The notes beneath the pieces are model-generated. The model saw nothing but the letters and a program-made list of their open reading frames with translations. It had not been told where the DNA came from and did no database searches. The position numbers and the translations under genes were made by a program. This document shows positions 36,310 to 49,700 of a stretch of DNA of 64,000 nucleotides, piece by piece (the stretch's first letter is position 1; each line of letters starts with the position of its first letter). Origin of the DNA: Intoshia linei (taxonomy: Eukaryota; Orthonectida; Rhopaluridae); NCBI GenBank assembly GCA_001642005.1, contig LWCA01000021.1, positions 1-64,000 of the forward strand. Direction: 5' to 3'.

Positions 36310-37040
36310 ATAATCAAAAATTGCGTAGCAATGAAAAAAATTCCGGAGGAATAAATTATATAGATTTTCACCCCTATTTCCGTATTGGAAATTTGTAGAC
36401 GTACAATGCACTTTTTTTTGAAATTGTAGGATCAATATTTACATTTTCAATTTTTATTTTAATTAAAATATTTGAAAAATATTGGTTGATAATAAATTAA
36501 ACATTATTTTTCACCTGGAATGCGTCCATTTCTAATGTTAAAATTTTGTATTTATATCAACTGGAATAAGCTCTATCAGACTAATTTTTTATTTAAAATC
36601 AATTTAAAATCAAAGATTATTATAAATTGCAAACCCACAAAAAATTATTTTCACGATCAAAACAACAGATTACTCTTTTTTTAAAAAATGAAAACAGTCC
36701 TAGAATTTAAAAAAAATTACAGCTGATACAGATATATCTAGTTAATTCACACAAAAAATTTCAATCTGACAGTGACTCATTCGCGATCAAAAAAGCACTT
36801 TAGTGTTCATTTTTTTATTTCTAACTATTTTATTAATACAAAAAAATTGAAATAATTAACGGTCCTACTAATTAAAAAAATATATTCTGATACAGCTTAT
36901 TCCAGTTGATTTAAATACAAAATTTTACCCCAATCTACGCATTCCCGCTGAAAAATAACTTTTCAAATTTTTGGGTTAAAATTAAAAATTAAAAATGTAA
37001 ATATTCATCCTACAAATGTGCATTGAAAGTCGCAATCAAG
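36310..37040. repeat. R1-related repeat in opposed orientations
   Basis: 36340-36440 carries the forward TTGTAGACGTACAATGCACT segment. About 36750-36830 carries the inverted form of the GACCGTGAAG segment (TCGCGATCAAAAAAGCACTT), and about 37005-37030 the inverted form of the GTAGGAT-containing part. The two halves are thus roughly an inverted pair about 500 nt apart. Confidence 0.55.
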
Positions 37041-40000
37041 GTTGTGTTTGTAAATGGTAATTTTTATAAGTATCAATCATTATGAATGTTATTGTGTCAA
37101 ACTTTGTTTCATGTTGCGGTAGGAGAGCAATAATTTATACAGATATTTTAATGATGCATATGTAACACTATTGTCTGTGTGATACATCGACATAAAGTAA
37201 GATAATATAAATAATTATAACCTAACCACATGACCTATATTATATGCGACTTAAGATTAACCACGCCCGTTATTGTGACCATAAAACTATTATATTCTTT
37301 CCACATTGCCTTGAGCGGTAATTTTAATTAATGTTATTACTTGTTTTTTATATAAATTTGATACATTTACATTACACGTATATTTCCATACATTTTAAAA
37401 ATTGTTATTAAATTTGCTAATTGTTAATAATGTCTAGTTTATAGTTTTTTATTAACTTTTTTGTTGTAAGAATTGTAAATGAATTTTGTTAAAAAAATTT
37501 TCTCAAACTTTTTTTAATTCTCAAGTTATGAAATACAGATATGTAACGAGTTACTTACAATATTAATTAAAAATTAATTTTACATTTTTTTTTGGTTAGA
37601 ATAAATGATAAAAATAAATATCCATGAATTAAATATTACAATAAAGTGACCGTCTGAGAATTAATCAAGTGGATAAATTGTATATAATATGTTGTCACAT
37701 TATCATTTAAATTGAAAATAATCGACTTGAATACAATTCGCATGAGACAAAATAAATCTTTGTTATAATGGCCAACAATTCCATGTTAATCTGACTTGCT
37801 ATTATATATCGTAAATTGTAAATTGCTATACATGTGTAATTATTGCAATTATATTGATTAAAGTTGAGTCATAATAATTTACAAAAAAGTTATAATTAAA
37901 ATTTTTAAGATTGGAATTCAAGTGTTCATTTAATTTTGTTTGAAATTAGAGAAATTAGTCAGTGACATGATACATCTGCGAAGAATATTAATTTTTTGAT
38001 TATCAGTTAGTTTTTATAGCCGGCTGTTTCATTGTAGTCAACTTTTACATTTTCGCACGCTAACTCGTATAAATCAGGTGGTAGTTGTCGCGCCGTGAAT
38101 TTAAAAATTAATTTAAACATACGTGTATAAAATTTCTGTTTTAATGTTCATTGACAATATACATAATTCGACGGCGCAGCCTGACCGCGGTTCATAGATA
38201 TCACCCAAAATTTAACAACATAAAACATTTTATTTTCATTATACATATTTTGATGAGACTGCCACGCGTGTGAGAGGTGGTATTGTAGACCTAATAAAAA
38301 ATTGCTTATGCACAAAAACATTGGAAACTAAATTTCACATTTAAAGCTGCATCTCAAAAGCAATTTTCATATTTTCACATTTTCAAATTTAAAAATTTCC
38401 AATTACCAAAATATCAAATGAAATTTCATTAAAGTTAACAGGTTTTTAATTTTGTATAAGATTATCCATAAGTAAAGATCATGTGATCACTGGTAAGTGA
38501 ATCTTATTTGAAGGTGTTATAAATGTCAAAATCCTTACTTATATAAAATGTAATATTTGTTTATCTATTTATTACGTTTCCGCAAAAACTGATAATCGCA
38601 CTAATCGTAAAAATAACAAATGTAGGATGTGTCATTTACAGTATAAGTCAGGGTCTCATTTTGAGTTGCAAGTTTCAATTAAATGCGACTAATAAATTGA
38701 CACACAAAATTCACATAATATTATCAAAGTTTGACCTTTTGGATAACTATTTTGTCATCACAGACTTTGAAAAATAAGTTTCCGACACCAATCTATCTAA
38801 TACAATAATACACCATTATTATTTCATAATTGTGATCCATAGTTGCTTTAATTTCAAAACGATTGAATTAAATTATTATTATTTGAATTGAAATTGAATT
38901 ATTATTAGTTGATATAAACGAAACCAAACACAAATACTTTATATAATATTTAGCGATATTTGTGATCTCAAGTTAAAAATAAATTGAAAAGAACTGTTTC
39001 TGAATCAAAAAATGTATATACAAATTTATGAGTATCGGGATTTGCTACCCAGCATGGATGGCATGATTTTAGTTAGAAAGCTTATTAAAAATATTTATTT
39101 CACTATTTAATCCCATATGACTGATTTTCTAATTGGGAGTATGGTAAGAATTGCGGCACATTTCATACTTGTGAAAATTAAGGTCGCAGATTTTATGACT
39201 GAATTAGGGTGGATGAAATGGGAAAAATATAATATTATTAACAATACTGTTTGTAATATAAAATTAATTATTATTGTATTGAGCTTGGCTTCCATTAGAA
39301 ATTCAGTTGAAATCATCTCAAATAAATCAATCATAATTGTATAAAAAATAAATGAATTTTTAAGTGGCTAATTTAATAATATTAAATCAAGAGAAACAAT
39401 TTGTAAGTTATTTAACTTAATTAAGTATAAATAAAAATTTGCAGCCCTACGTTTTTAAATCCCGAAAATGTATATTTTTATTTTCTAGTGGTCCCTCGGG
39501 CATATGTTTAACGTTGGAAACTCTGATTTAGCCAACTCATAATTAGTGTTGAATAGTCTATTGTAGAGATACAATTAGAACCGGAAATATATCAAATATT
39601 GGCAGATGTAATTTCACTTGTAAATTACATAAAACCTAAACATTACCATCAAATATGGTTGAAGATCTGTTTAATGAAAGTTTTGTTTTGGTGTTTTCAT
39701 TTTTTAATATTTATATCCGTAACTTAATTAATTTATATAATTTATTTAAACTTTGAATTTAAACAGTAAAAACTAAGTGTTCGTAAAAACGAACATTGCC
39801 CGTTAAGGTAGAGTTTATTTTTCAAAATACAATTTTATTATTTTTATGTTGGAAATGCATGAAATGAGTCATAATTATAAACCGGTCTGTTTTCTGTGTC
39901 CGGGCTTAGAGGGAAAATTATTTTAGCAGGGTTTTATGGAAATTGTAAAGATTTTAAAAAGGTTTAAAGGTGCGGGAACAATAAAATAACTTTTATTTAA

Positions 40001-40056
40001 TTTTAATTTAGTTTTAAAACAATGTCTTTCAACCACATCTATCTTGAAATTACCAT

Positions 40057-40657
40057 CAGAGTCGAACCTATCACATTCGAGCCACGAAAATTATAAATTA
40101 GGGATTTATACAGTCCCATCCAGAGCCGAATCGACCATACCCGACACCCTATTCGTGAATTAACGAAATGTATGTTTCTATCAAATTATATTTTTGAATA
40201 TCATGATTCAGGACTATTTTATGTGTCAAATTTAAACCATCAAATCCAGATTTGTGAAACGGTGGTTAGAGCTACATGTATATGGTATATTTGCATTTAT
40301 ATTTGCAAAATCCGAATTTTCAAAAAAATATATGAAAAAGAGGATATTTCCATTAAGTATTAGTAAAATTGGACTTTTTATTTTGGTGTTTGTGAAATCC
40401 GATTTTTTATTACATTTTATTAATAATTTAGCATTATTATAAATAAAAGTGGGATTTTTGAAATAATAATAGCGGTCGTTTAGTAATTGGAATAAATTCC
40501 CAAGATCTGGCAACTGTAGTAAATACTAAAAATTTTTTATATTTTATTTATGTCTCACGAACCCCAGTTATATAGTTTTGGACCACGAAGGGGTCCATTA
40601 ACCACCAATCTGGAACCACTGATCTAAGATGATGTTGGTATGGTAGGTTCGGTTCTG
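40057..40657. mobile_element. Nested MITEs: family D inside family A
   Basis: Two family A left ends occur in tandem, at 40057 (CAGAGTCGAACCTATCACAT) and 40121 (CAGAGCCGAATCGACCATAC), with one right end, TGGTAGGTTCGGTTCTG, at 40657. Inside is a reverse family D element ending TCTGGAACCACTG at 40621, which explains why this family A copy is longer than the others (about 250-370 bp). Confidence 0.6.
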
Positions 40658-41180
40658 AACTCTTCGGTCCAGGGTTATTAGGTTGATAATGAATGCTCTA
40701 AATCAGGGGTTCCCAAACCCATTTTGTCTATCGCCTTCCTTTTTAGCAATATATTTTATCAACGCCCCCCTAAAAAAAATTTCGACTACGTCGTATATAT
40801 ATTCAAAAATTTATTCAATAAATAACAAAATTTTTTTTTAATTCAACACAAATTTGATTTTTGTGTATTTTTTTGATGTCACAAATCGATATTTAATAAT
40901 TAAAAAATATATTATATGTTAATTAAAAAATAAATATTTATTACTGTCACTGTCTATATCAGTGGATGCCAAACTTTCTATAAAGGGGTAATAATATAAT
41001 AGATTTCAAATAGAATTCGTAAAAAATACATTTTAGTCTCTTACACTCAAAACAATCAAAAATATATAATACTACAATATAATAAAAAAATAAAAAAAAA
41101 TTTTTATCAAATGAAGAGTTTTCAAATAGTTTTCAAATAGTTTTTTTTAGTAATTTTTTCAAATAGACCATAACATGGAG

Positions 41181-41660
41181 CAGGGATGCCCAACCTGTCG
41201 ATAATCTAGATGATTTTCTAGTCGATCGCCGAAATTAAAAAATTAGAATTCATTATTTATTTTAATAATACTCGTCATTAAATGATTTCTATTTTAAAAC
41301 AATTTATTTTAATATTTATAAAATATAATTTTATTTATATATTGTTAAAAAGTAGTTCATTATATGTGGAGTGGTATCGGAACTTTACTTTTTTAACCGC
41401 TTAACTAGCAATATTATTAAATGATATACTTGCTACATTAAATTATAACATTTAGATTAATCACTATTTCTTATACTAGGTTTCACCGATGTTTCAAATA
41501 TACAGCGAAAGTGTTTCGAATTATCCGAATTTTAATTTTTATGTTTTCTACGATTATACTTTTTAATTTTTAACATAAGTTCCGAATCGTAACTTCCGAT
41601 TAGAATCATTTTTCTAGTCAATGTATTAGTCGATCGCATCAAAAAGAGTTGGGCACTCTG
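41181..41660. mobile_element. hAT-type element, TIR CAGGGATGCCCAACCT
   Basis: The left end is CAGGGATGCCCAACCTGTCG and the right end AAAGAGTTGGGCACTCTG. The flanks ACATGGAG and ACATAGAA agree at 6 of 8 positions. Internally TCTAGTCGATCGCC and TTAGTCGATCGCATC form an additional subterminal inverted/direct pair. Non-coding, 480 bp. Confidence 0.72.
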
Positions 41661-43700
41661 ACATAGAATAAGTAGTAAAGTAACAACATAGAACTTTCAA
41701 ACAATTTTTTCCACCCTGGTCTAAGTTCTTTACCGTCACTTGAAGAATATTGTCCAAATTAAACTAAACGAATATCAAATCATCATTCAATCCCAAATCT
41801 ACTATATAACAAAATTTTAATTACTCTTAATTAACATTTAAATAATTTTCTCTTGTAATGTTATTACAACATGAATGATTGTGAATAATTCAAAATAGTA
41901 AATATAAAAGGTCAACTTTTGTAAAACATTCAGAATACAACTTTATACGTCTTTCATAAATTGATGATATGAAGCATTTGACACAAACATTTAAGATTTC
42001 GAGATTGAAAGATTAAATTATTCTGAATTGAAAAATTTAAATGTATACAATTTGTAGTACGATATTATAAATGGCAATTAACATTATGCATATAAATTAA
42101 TTAATCCAAAATGAAACCATGAAGTATGCATTGTAATTTTAGTTTTAATTAATCTCTATTCAAATATGAGAAGCAGTGTACGAGAAAACGTGAAAGGGGA
42201 AACAAAGACTTAAAATAAACTACTGCCAAGTCGGTGACTATATTGACATCTTTATTGGTGCCGACTTTGAGCAGATGGACTTGATAGTTTACTCAAGAAT
42301 GCTAGAGGTGTAGGCACCATAAATAAGCGAGTTTAAATTATTGAATAGTAATTGTATTAAATTACACTGATACAACTACGCCTATAAATGAAAAACAATG
42401 TGTTACTAAATGTGTTTAAGTCTTCTTAGTAAAGTTCAGTAACAGTAGCTCTGAATCGCTTCAGCACTCATCAATTGATAATGGATTAAATTTTATATCA
42501 ACAAATTTATTGTCATTTCATTTGAGCTGCATTTTTCACATACCATTAAAAGTTGAGCTTAAATGCATTTTAATTATTGACTAAATTTTCAAAACTGGAC
42601 AAGAAAAATTAAAAATAAAAATTGAATTAAAGCTACAAGGTAATTTTAAATGGACTTGATGTTGACAAATTTATAAATTTCATAATGTTTATTTGACTTG
42701 TGTTACATTGTACAATTATAAGATTTACCATACACACGAAATTACGTATATTTATAAATCTACGTGTTTACATTAAATACAGTAATTGTGGTTTGGTAAA
42801 CATTTGCAATCAACTTTGTATACTGGAATAGGAAAATTTGAATTTTATCAAAGTATGTTTTTATTGCTTGTTATATTTGTAGAATTTTAAATTTACACAA
42901 CTTTTATATTTTTTCATGCAGACAGTATTGACATTTTGGCGCAATTAATTGGATAAACGGTGATACGTTTGATTCGTTTGATTATCCCAATTTAAATTTA
43001 AAATTGACAATAATTTATCCAACATGTCATTCTTTTGTTGGAAATAATTTATTTGCAATTGTTTTATTATAAAAAGACCATTTCCGTGGAATTGTGTCAA
43101 TGATATTTAATTAATGGATGTAATGTTACACTAAATTTACATGTTTAAATAATGCTCACTTATTTGCGTGTGAGAAATTTAAACTATACCATCTCAAGGG
43201 AAACTTTTGAACATTTCATTTAGATTTTAAAATTTATAATGCTATAAATTATTTTTCCGCCTAGTTTCCTCAATCAAATTATCAATTGAATAAAATTAAC
43301 TTGTGCTAAATTTAAAAAATTTTATTGCACAATTATTTGTAATTGTTTTCAAAGAGTAAACTAAAACATCTGTCAAATTATAAATTTTGTCCATAAAAGT
43401 AAATACTTTTTCATTTTTACAACTTACAACACTCAAAGATTAATTTGAAATTTTTACTCTACTACAAGTTTAACATTGTGATAATTATATAGCTAATTAG
43501 TTGAATTGGATTTAATTCATATTGTTTCGTTCTAGATACATTTACAATTTTTCACTTTATTTACATAATCAATTTCTTTTTATTTTTAATGCATATTAAA
43601 ATTTTATTAATAAATCAATATTTATTTAATTATTTTGTTAACTAACCAAGTAACGTCATATTATAGATAATTGGTATTTGAATTTTCAGTACTGATATAA

Positions 43701-46700
43701 ATGCTTGTATGCGCTTTAACAATTTCTTTAGATTACATGCCATCTTCGATAAACTTAAATAACGATTTGAATAACTCGCAAGTTTCCGTCATGAATCAGA
43801 TTGAATCGTCTAACGAGGATGATAATCTTGTCAAAAACGCTACTACTCAAGTATCTCGTGTTCAAGAACCCCGTATCTGTAGACTTACCATTTACAACGA
43901 TACTACTACAAATAGTTATTATTGTGCACCTCAAACAAATCACGCCACTGTTGATAGACCTACTCTTCTTTTTGACAAGTCTAAAATGAATACCAAACAC
44001 TTTAAAAACCATCTACTCGATAATATTGAAAATTATCCAGTTTCAGTTCCAGAAACTCTTGTGCAGGATAATGTTCAGTATCAAATTGGAGGTATGTTAT
44101 TTTTGACCTTGACATTTTTATATCTCGACGTTTTGATTTTGATTCGTTTTAAATTTGTTAAAATTGAATTATGCGTCTGAATTTTCACTATTAAAATTTT
44201 TAATTTAGATAATATTTACATTGATATTAAAAGACCAGAATGTCCGTACAAGATTTGCAAAATTTTGTATTTTAAAACGGTAATTTTTGTACTTTTTTTC
44301 CTGGTTTTATCTTTTTATTTTAAATTTAGAATAAACGAGACAATGTTTTTGTATGTACGAAAAATTATCTTAGGTACTTTTTTTATTTTTCATTTTATTT
44401 TTCATTATTCCTTAAAATTTACAAATTCATTAAATTTTGATTGATAGTGGAATTATTGATTTTTATTTTGTTATTGGTATATTTAACAAAATTTATTCAA
44501 AAACATCTTTATACAATGTACTGTGTATGATATTTCCAAGAATAAAAACTACGGTTTAAAAGTATAAAAGTTTTCATTGTTTATATTTGATTTTGTGTTA
44601 ACTTTAATGCAAATTGTAAAAATGTTTAAAAATGTTAACTGTATACTAATTGATATTTAAAATTTAAATTAAGCTACAATATATAAAATGTAAGCGGAAT
44701 TTATGATATTGCCGCAGGCATATGCAATTTGATACTTTTTGATTTAATTTGATTTGGATATGATTTATAGTTTTATTTGTTTGTTTACTTTCAGGTTAAT
44801 TGCGTTTGTATTAATTAATATACCAAGTTATTATATCAATTTTACGAGATTGTGAATTTAACTAAACCTTAGGGCGTAAGGTTTAGGGATATAGCAAGAT
44901 TAATTAATTAGTTGGCGTATTTTCAGTTTTTAAATCTTGATTTAATGGAAATGGACTAATTCGTATTATTAGGGGATTATAGGATTAGATGATTATTTGG
45001 GTCACAAGTCCATGAATCCAAGGTTAATGATAAATGATTTACAATGTTGTGGAACGTGTGTATCAGCTTTTTGGGAATATGTTATGCATAACTTTTGGGC
45101 GAATTTTGTTGAGTCTATTTGAATGGAAGATTCAGATTTTATAAATTAATGTGATTAGTCATTATTAAAAATACTTTTTAGTGTTTTGGATCCATGAATA
45201 ATAATTATAATTAGTAAATTATCAGAAAATTTCCAATTTTTAACTCGGTAACCTTTACCAATAGTATTGGTCTAATACCGTCAGTCAATATTTTTTAATT
45301 TTTTATCTATTCGTTCTAGTTCTATTTAGTACACCATAAATAAATTTTTATCGTCTGAATCTAAATCATTCTGCAAATATGGTTATTTAATCTCTATAAA
45401 ACCACGAGTCTATAAATGTTTTTGACCTTGAAGGATTCAATTTCTGAAAGTGAAATTTGCGGTAAAACATCTCCCTCGAAAAAATTTATTAGAAACGGGT
45501 ATTCTTAAAACTTTACGCCTATTACTTTTTTAAATAAATGATAACAAATAAATAAACAGACATAAATTTTTAACTAAATGATTTACGTACTGTATATAAA
45601 AATGAATGTCTATGTGTGTTATCGTTTATTTAAAAAATTGACAGTCGTATAATTTAAAAAAACCCAATTTCTAATACAGTTTTTCCTAGAGCGTGTTTAT
45701 ATCTGTTTTCAGTTTTCGAATCTGAGTTTTTCAGCATGAAAAAGCCAATTTCCCTTTTGTTTAAAAATAAAATCAGCCCAAAATATAATAAAACATAAAT
45801 TCTGGAATAGTTTTTAAAATCATAAGCATTATCATAAATAACCACCTCAAAAAAAGATAATTTTCATGATCAAAACCCAAGATGACCATTTTTTTAAAAT
45901 TAAAACAACCCTAGAATTTAAAAAAATTTCAATCTGATAAAGTGACGCCTTTATGGTCAAAAAATCAGTTAGTTTTTTTGTTTCGAAACTATTTTATTAA
46001 AACAAAAAATTAAAAATAATTAACGGTCCTACATAAAATAAAGAAGATTTATCTGATACAGCTTATTCCATTTCATATAAATACAAAATTTCAACCCAGA
46101 AATCTGTGCATTCTCGGTGAAAAATAATTTTTAATATATTATCAACCAATATTTTTCAAATATTTCTAAAAATTTATAAAAATTGAAAATATAAATATTG
46201 ATCCTACAATTTCAAAAAAAATAAATTGACTATACTAATTACTATACTATACTACTATTGAAAAATAAATTTTTGTACTGATAAAATAAATAAAAATTAT
46301 TCGTATAAAACTTTTAATTTAGGTTAAATCTCCGTTTCCGAAATGACGTTCCGCGAAATAATTTTAAAAATTTTTTACTAATTAAAACATCAAATTATTA
46401 CGTTTTTTATCAATTTTTTTTAATGTTGCCTAATAATTTAGCTTTAATGGTCCTCCATAAATTTTATAATTTATTACCGGTCCACCGTGCGAAAAGTGAG
46501 GGAATTTAACCCCTGGTTTAAATTCATCAAAATATATTAAAATATGACATGATTAAATTTAAAATTATTCAGCTAAATTGTGAAATTTATTGAATGTCTG
46601 ATTTAAACGTATACTTGTAAAATTTATGAAATTGGAGTAGTTGTTATAGAACTGCTCCGTGGAGACTTTTTTTGGAAATTTTGGGTCGCTGTGTTTCTTT

Positions 46701-49700
46701 ATAATGATAATCTTTATAATCTATTTTATAATGATCACCTGGTTTTGTGAATGATTGGAGTACAGATTTTGACCACTATAACGAATAACAACGAGTTAAA
46801 TTTTATACATTGTTAAATGTTTATCTTAAAAATTGGATCTATTTTTGTAACTTATAGTTTTTTGTTAAATTGAAAGTTTAATAAAATTTGCAAACTGTTT
46901 AAAGTGTAAATAAAACGTTTTCAATTAATTTGCAATTTAATTTAAAATGTGTCTAATTAAGTAAATAATATTCACAAATGTATTTGAAAAATAAAAAATA
47001 TTGAATGTTTCACTGTAATAAAATTGATTTAAAAATTTACAATCTAATTATATAATTATAATTAAAACATCAAAGTTTTTACAATTTCAATGTATAATAG
47101 CTTTTTTTTAAATTTAAATTTAGAATAAAAAATTTATTTGATGTTCGCATTTGCATATTTATTTTAATTTATAATGTCAATTCATATCACGGTTTCATTA
47201 TAATGAAACTTGTTATTTGTTGGTTTTAATTTCTATTTTTTATTATTATTCTTTAGTGTAGTCACTACACTGTAGTCCAATGCTTTTTTAAATAAATGAA
47301 AAAATTAAAAAAAAGGTTGAAAAATTAATTGTAATGACAATAGTTTTTATCTAATGAATCTATAAATATTTTTTGGTAGATAATTTTAAATTTTTTGATT
47401 TGTTTTAAAATTTAAATGTTAAAATAAAAGTTCAAAACGTTGGTGCATAATTAATATAGTGAGATTAAATAATATTTTAATATGTTAATCTAATTAATCT
47501 ATATCCGTTGTGTTATTGCATGTGCATGATGTATGTATTGTTAATGCAAATCCAAATTAAACTACATGTAGTTTTAGTTCAACTGGAACGGATGTGATTA
47601 TAATTGTACAAAGTGTATATTGAATTTTGTCTAAATTTTAGTCGAAGGGAAAGTGATATAAAACTTATGGAATTAAGAATTTGACGATACACAAAAATGT
47701 TTTTAACATTATTAAAAATTGTCTAAATTTTATCAAATTTTATTTGTAAATTTAATTGTTATTCAAATGCCATGCCATATTTCTTTCTATTTTTATTGAA
47801 TTGATCCTAACCTTAAATGTGTCATAAATTTCATCAAACATTACAACCACTTAGATATATAAAAATCATTACACAATTATTTGTAGTGTCAAAAAATTTG
47901 ATGCTGTTTTAAAAATTATTCAGGGAATATTTGCAATTATTTGTATTTGTCACTTGTGCACATTTCAACATGAGTTGAATAAGAAAACGTTTTTGTTTAT
48001 TAGGTTTCGTATTATGATTATATGAATTACAATAACAATATTGATTAATGAGGATTAATGTACTGACACTGACAATGAAATTAAGAAAATTTTAGCTATA
48101 ATATCTAAATCTAATATTTAGCTATAATATCTATCTACTATAGATTGTTTGTTTTCAAAAAAAATTAAATTTATCTTAATTATTAAATAGTAGTAATTAA
48201 ATTCCTCGCTGTTTGAATAATTGATTATTGGTGTGAATTAAAAATGAACAATGAAAAATTTCACCAAAATAAAATTATAATTTTTAAGTCAAACTATTTT
48301 CCAACTGCTAAAATTTATCTGTAAAATCAGTTTAAATTTTTTGGAATTTTGATTTTTGATAAAGGTCACAAAACTAAGATAGGTGACAAACAACAACTGT
48401 TCAAACTTTGAACAACATTAAAATTTAAGATTTTTAAATTTAAAGTGAAAAATGTATTTACAAATATTGATATTTTTAATAGTATATTTTGTGTTGATTT
48501 ATTCATCTTTTGTTTTTATTTGAAATGCTTAAAAACTTTTTACGCATGACCAATTTTTAACTGAACATTTATCGCAGCAATACACATGTATAATATGGTT
48601 AATTTATTGCCATTTAAATTTACATAATCCCAATATAATAATCTCAAAATTAATTTCAAAAATAATTGAGTTGTTGACTTTGCTATACCACGTTGTGTAT
48701 TAATACATTATATATTATTATATAATATATTATTGCTAATGGCGTATTTTTTGACATTTATAGATAATCCATATTTTGTATCTGTAAAACTGTCAATATT
48801 AAATTTCCAAATTTTGTATATAACGTAGGGAATTGATAATGTAAATATTATGTTAATTTTTAATTTTCATTTGATGGTCGTTTTTAGTGAAAATTTAATG
48901 TGTTTTGGTTGGTTTTGATTTTGTTGTATTGAAATTTAATAAATTTATAATTAATGAAACATGTGACTGATTTGGTTAATGAGCTGACTATGATTTATGT
49001 GTATTTTTTTGTTTTGAGCAATTTAAATCATCTTTTTAATAATGTCGGTAATTTTTTAAATTTAACGATAACTTGAGTTTTGATTGACATATTCAATTAA
49101 CACTATTAATTCAGAGCAGTAACTACATTACCAAAATACTCTATTGAGGTGATACGATAACATTTAACATGCTCATGTGCAATTTTAAGGATTTATGATT
49201 GATGATTTATGATTAGGGTGAAACTACTACACACATTGAGAGGCTTAATTTGATACGAGTCAAAACGTGGACTACATTTATTTTTTATTTTTGAGACCTG
49301 GAACACGGCAATTGAGGAATTTTAAATTTTATTCAATGTAGCGCGACTAATACATTGTATTTTCAATAATGTAGTACTGATCAAGTTGACATTTTCGTTT
49401 TAATTTTAATATGTACTTTCAACTCTGATATCTGTATGATTTACATTTTATATTACTTTACTTTACATTATGTATTGTTAGTTTATTTTATAGTTGTTAA
49501 TTGTGCATTGTACTTTAAACATATTGATGAAAACGTATATGCAAGTGAAGTGTGTATTATTTAAGAATTGATTCACATTAAATGAATTTTTGTTTTTATT
49601 GACAGGTTTTTAAAAATCGAATTTAATCTAATTAAAATTTAAAAATATTTCAATTTATTTAATTCATACAACTACATTTTTTTATATTTTGTTGCCCTTT

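Larger units (their letters stand above)
34346..43690. other. Gene desert with scattered repeats
   Basis: I see no coding exons in about 9.3 kb. Recognised contents: a family D start at 35744 with a related inverted segment near 36250; R1-related sequence at 36310-37040 in both orientations; nested family A and D MITEs at 40057-40657; hAT-type ends at 40704 (CAGGGGTTCCCAAACC) and 40961 (CAGTGGATGCCAAACT); and the element at 41181-41660. The rest is A+T-rich sequence. A non-coding first exon of the RERE-like gene probably lies in its right part, because the first coding exon begins at an apparent splice acceptor (TTTTCAG, 43689). Confidence 0.5.

Noticed and set aside
39107..39344. Two overlapping 75-codon ORFs on opposite strands in the gene desert
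   Set aside because: Both are low-complexity hydrophobic translations of A+T-rich DNA with no splice context or family resemblance; mirror-image ORFs of this size are expected by chance.
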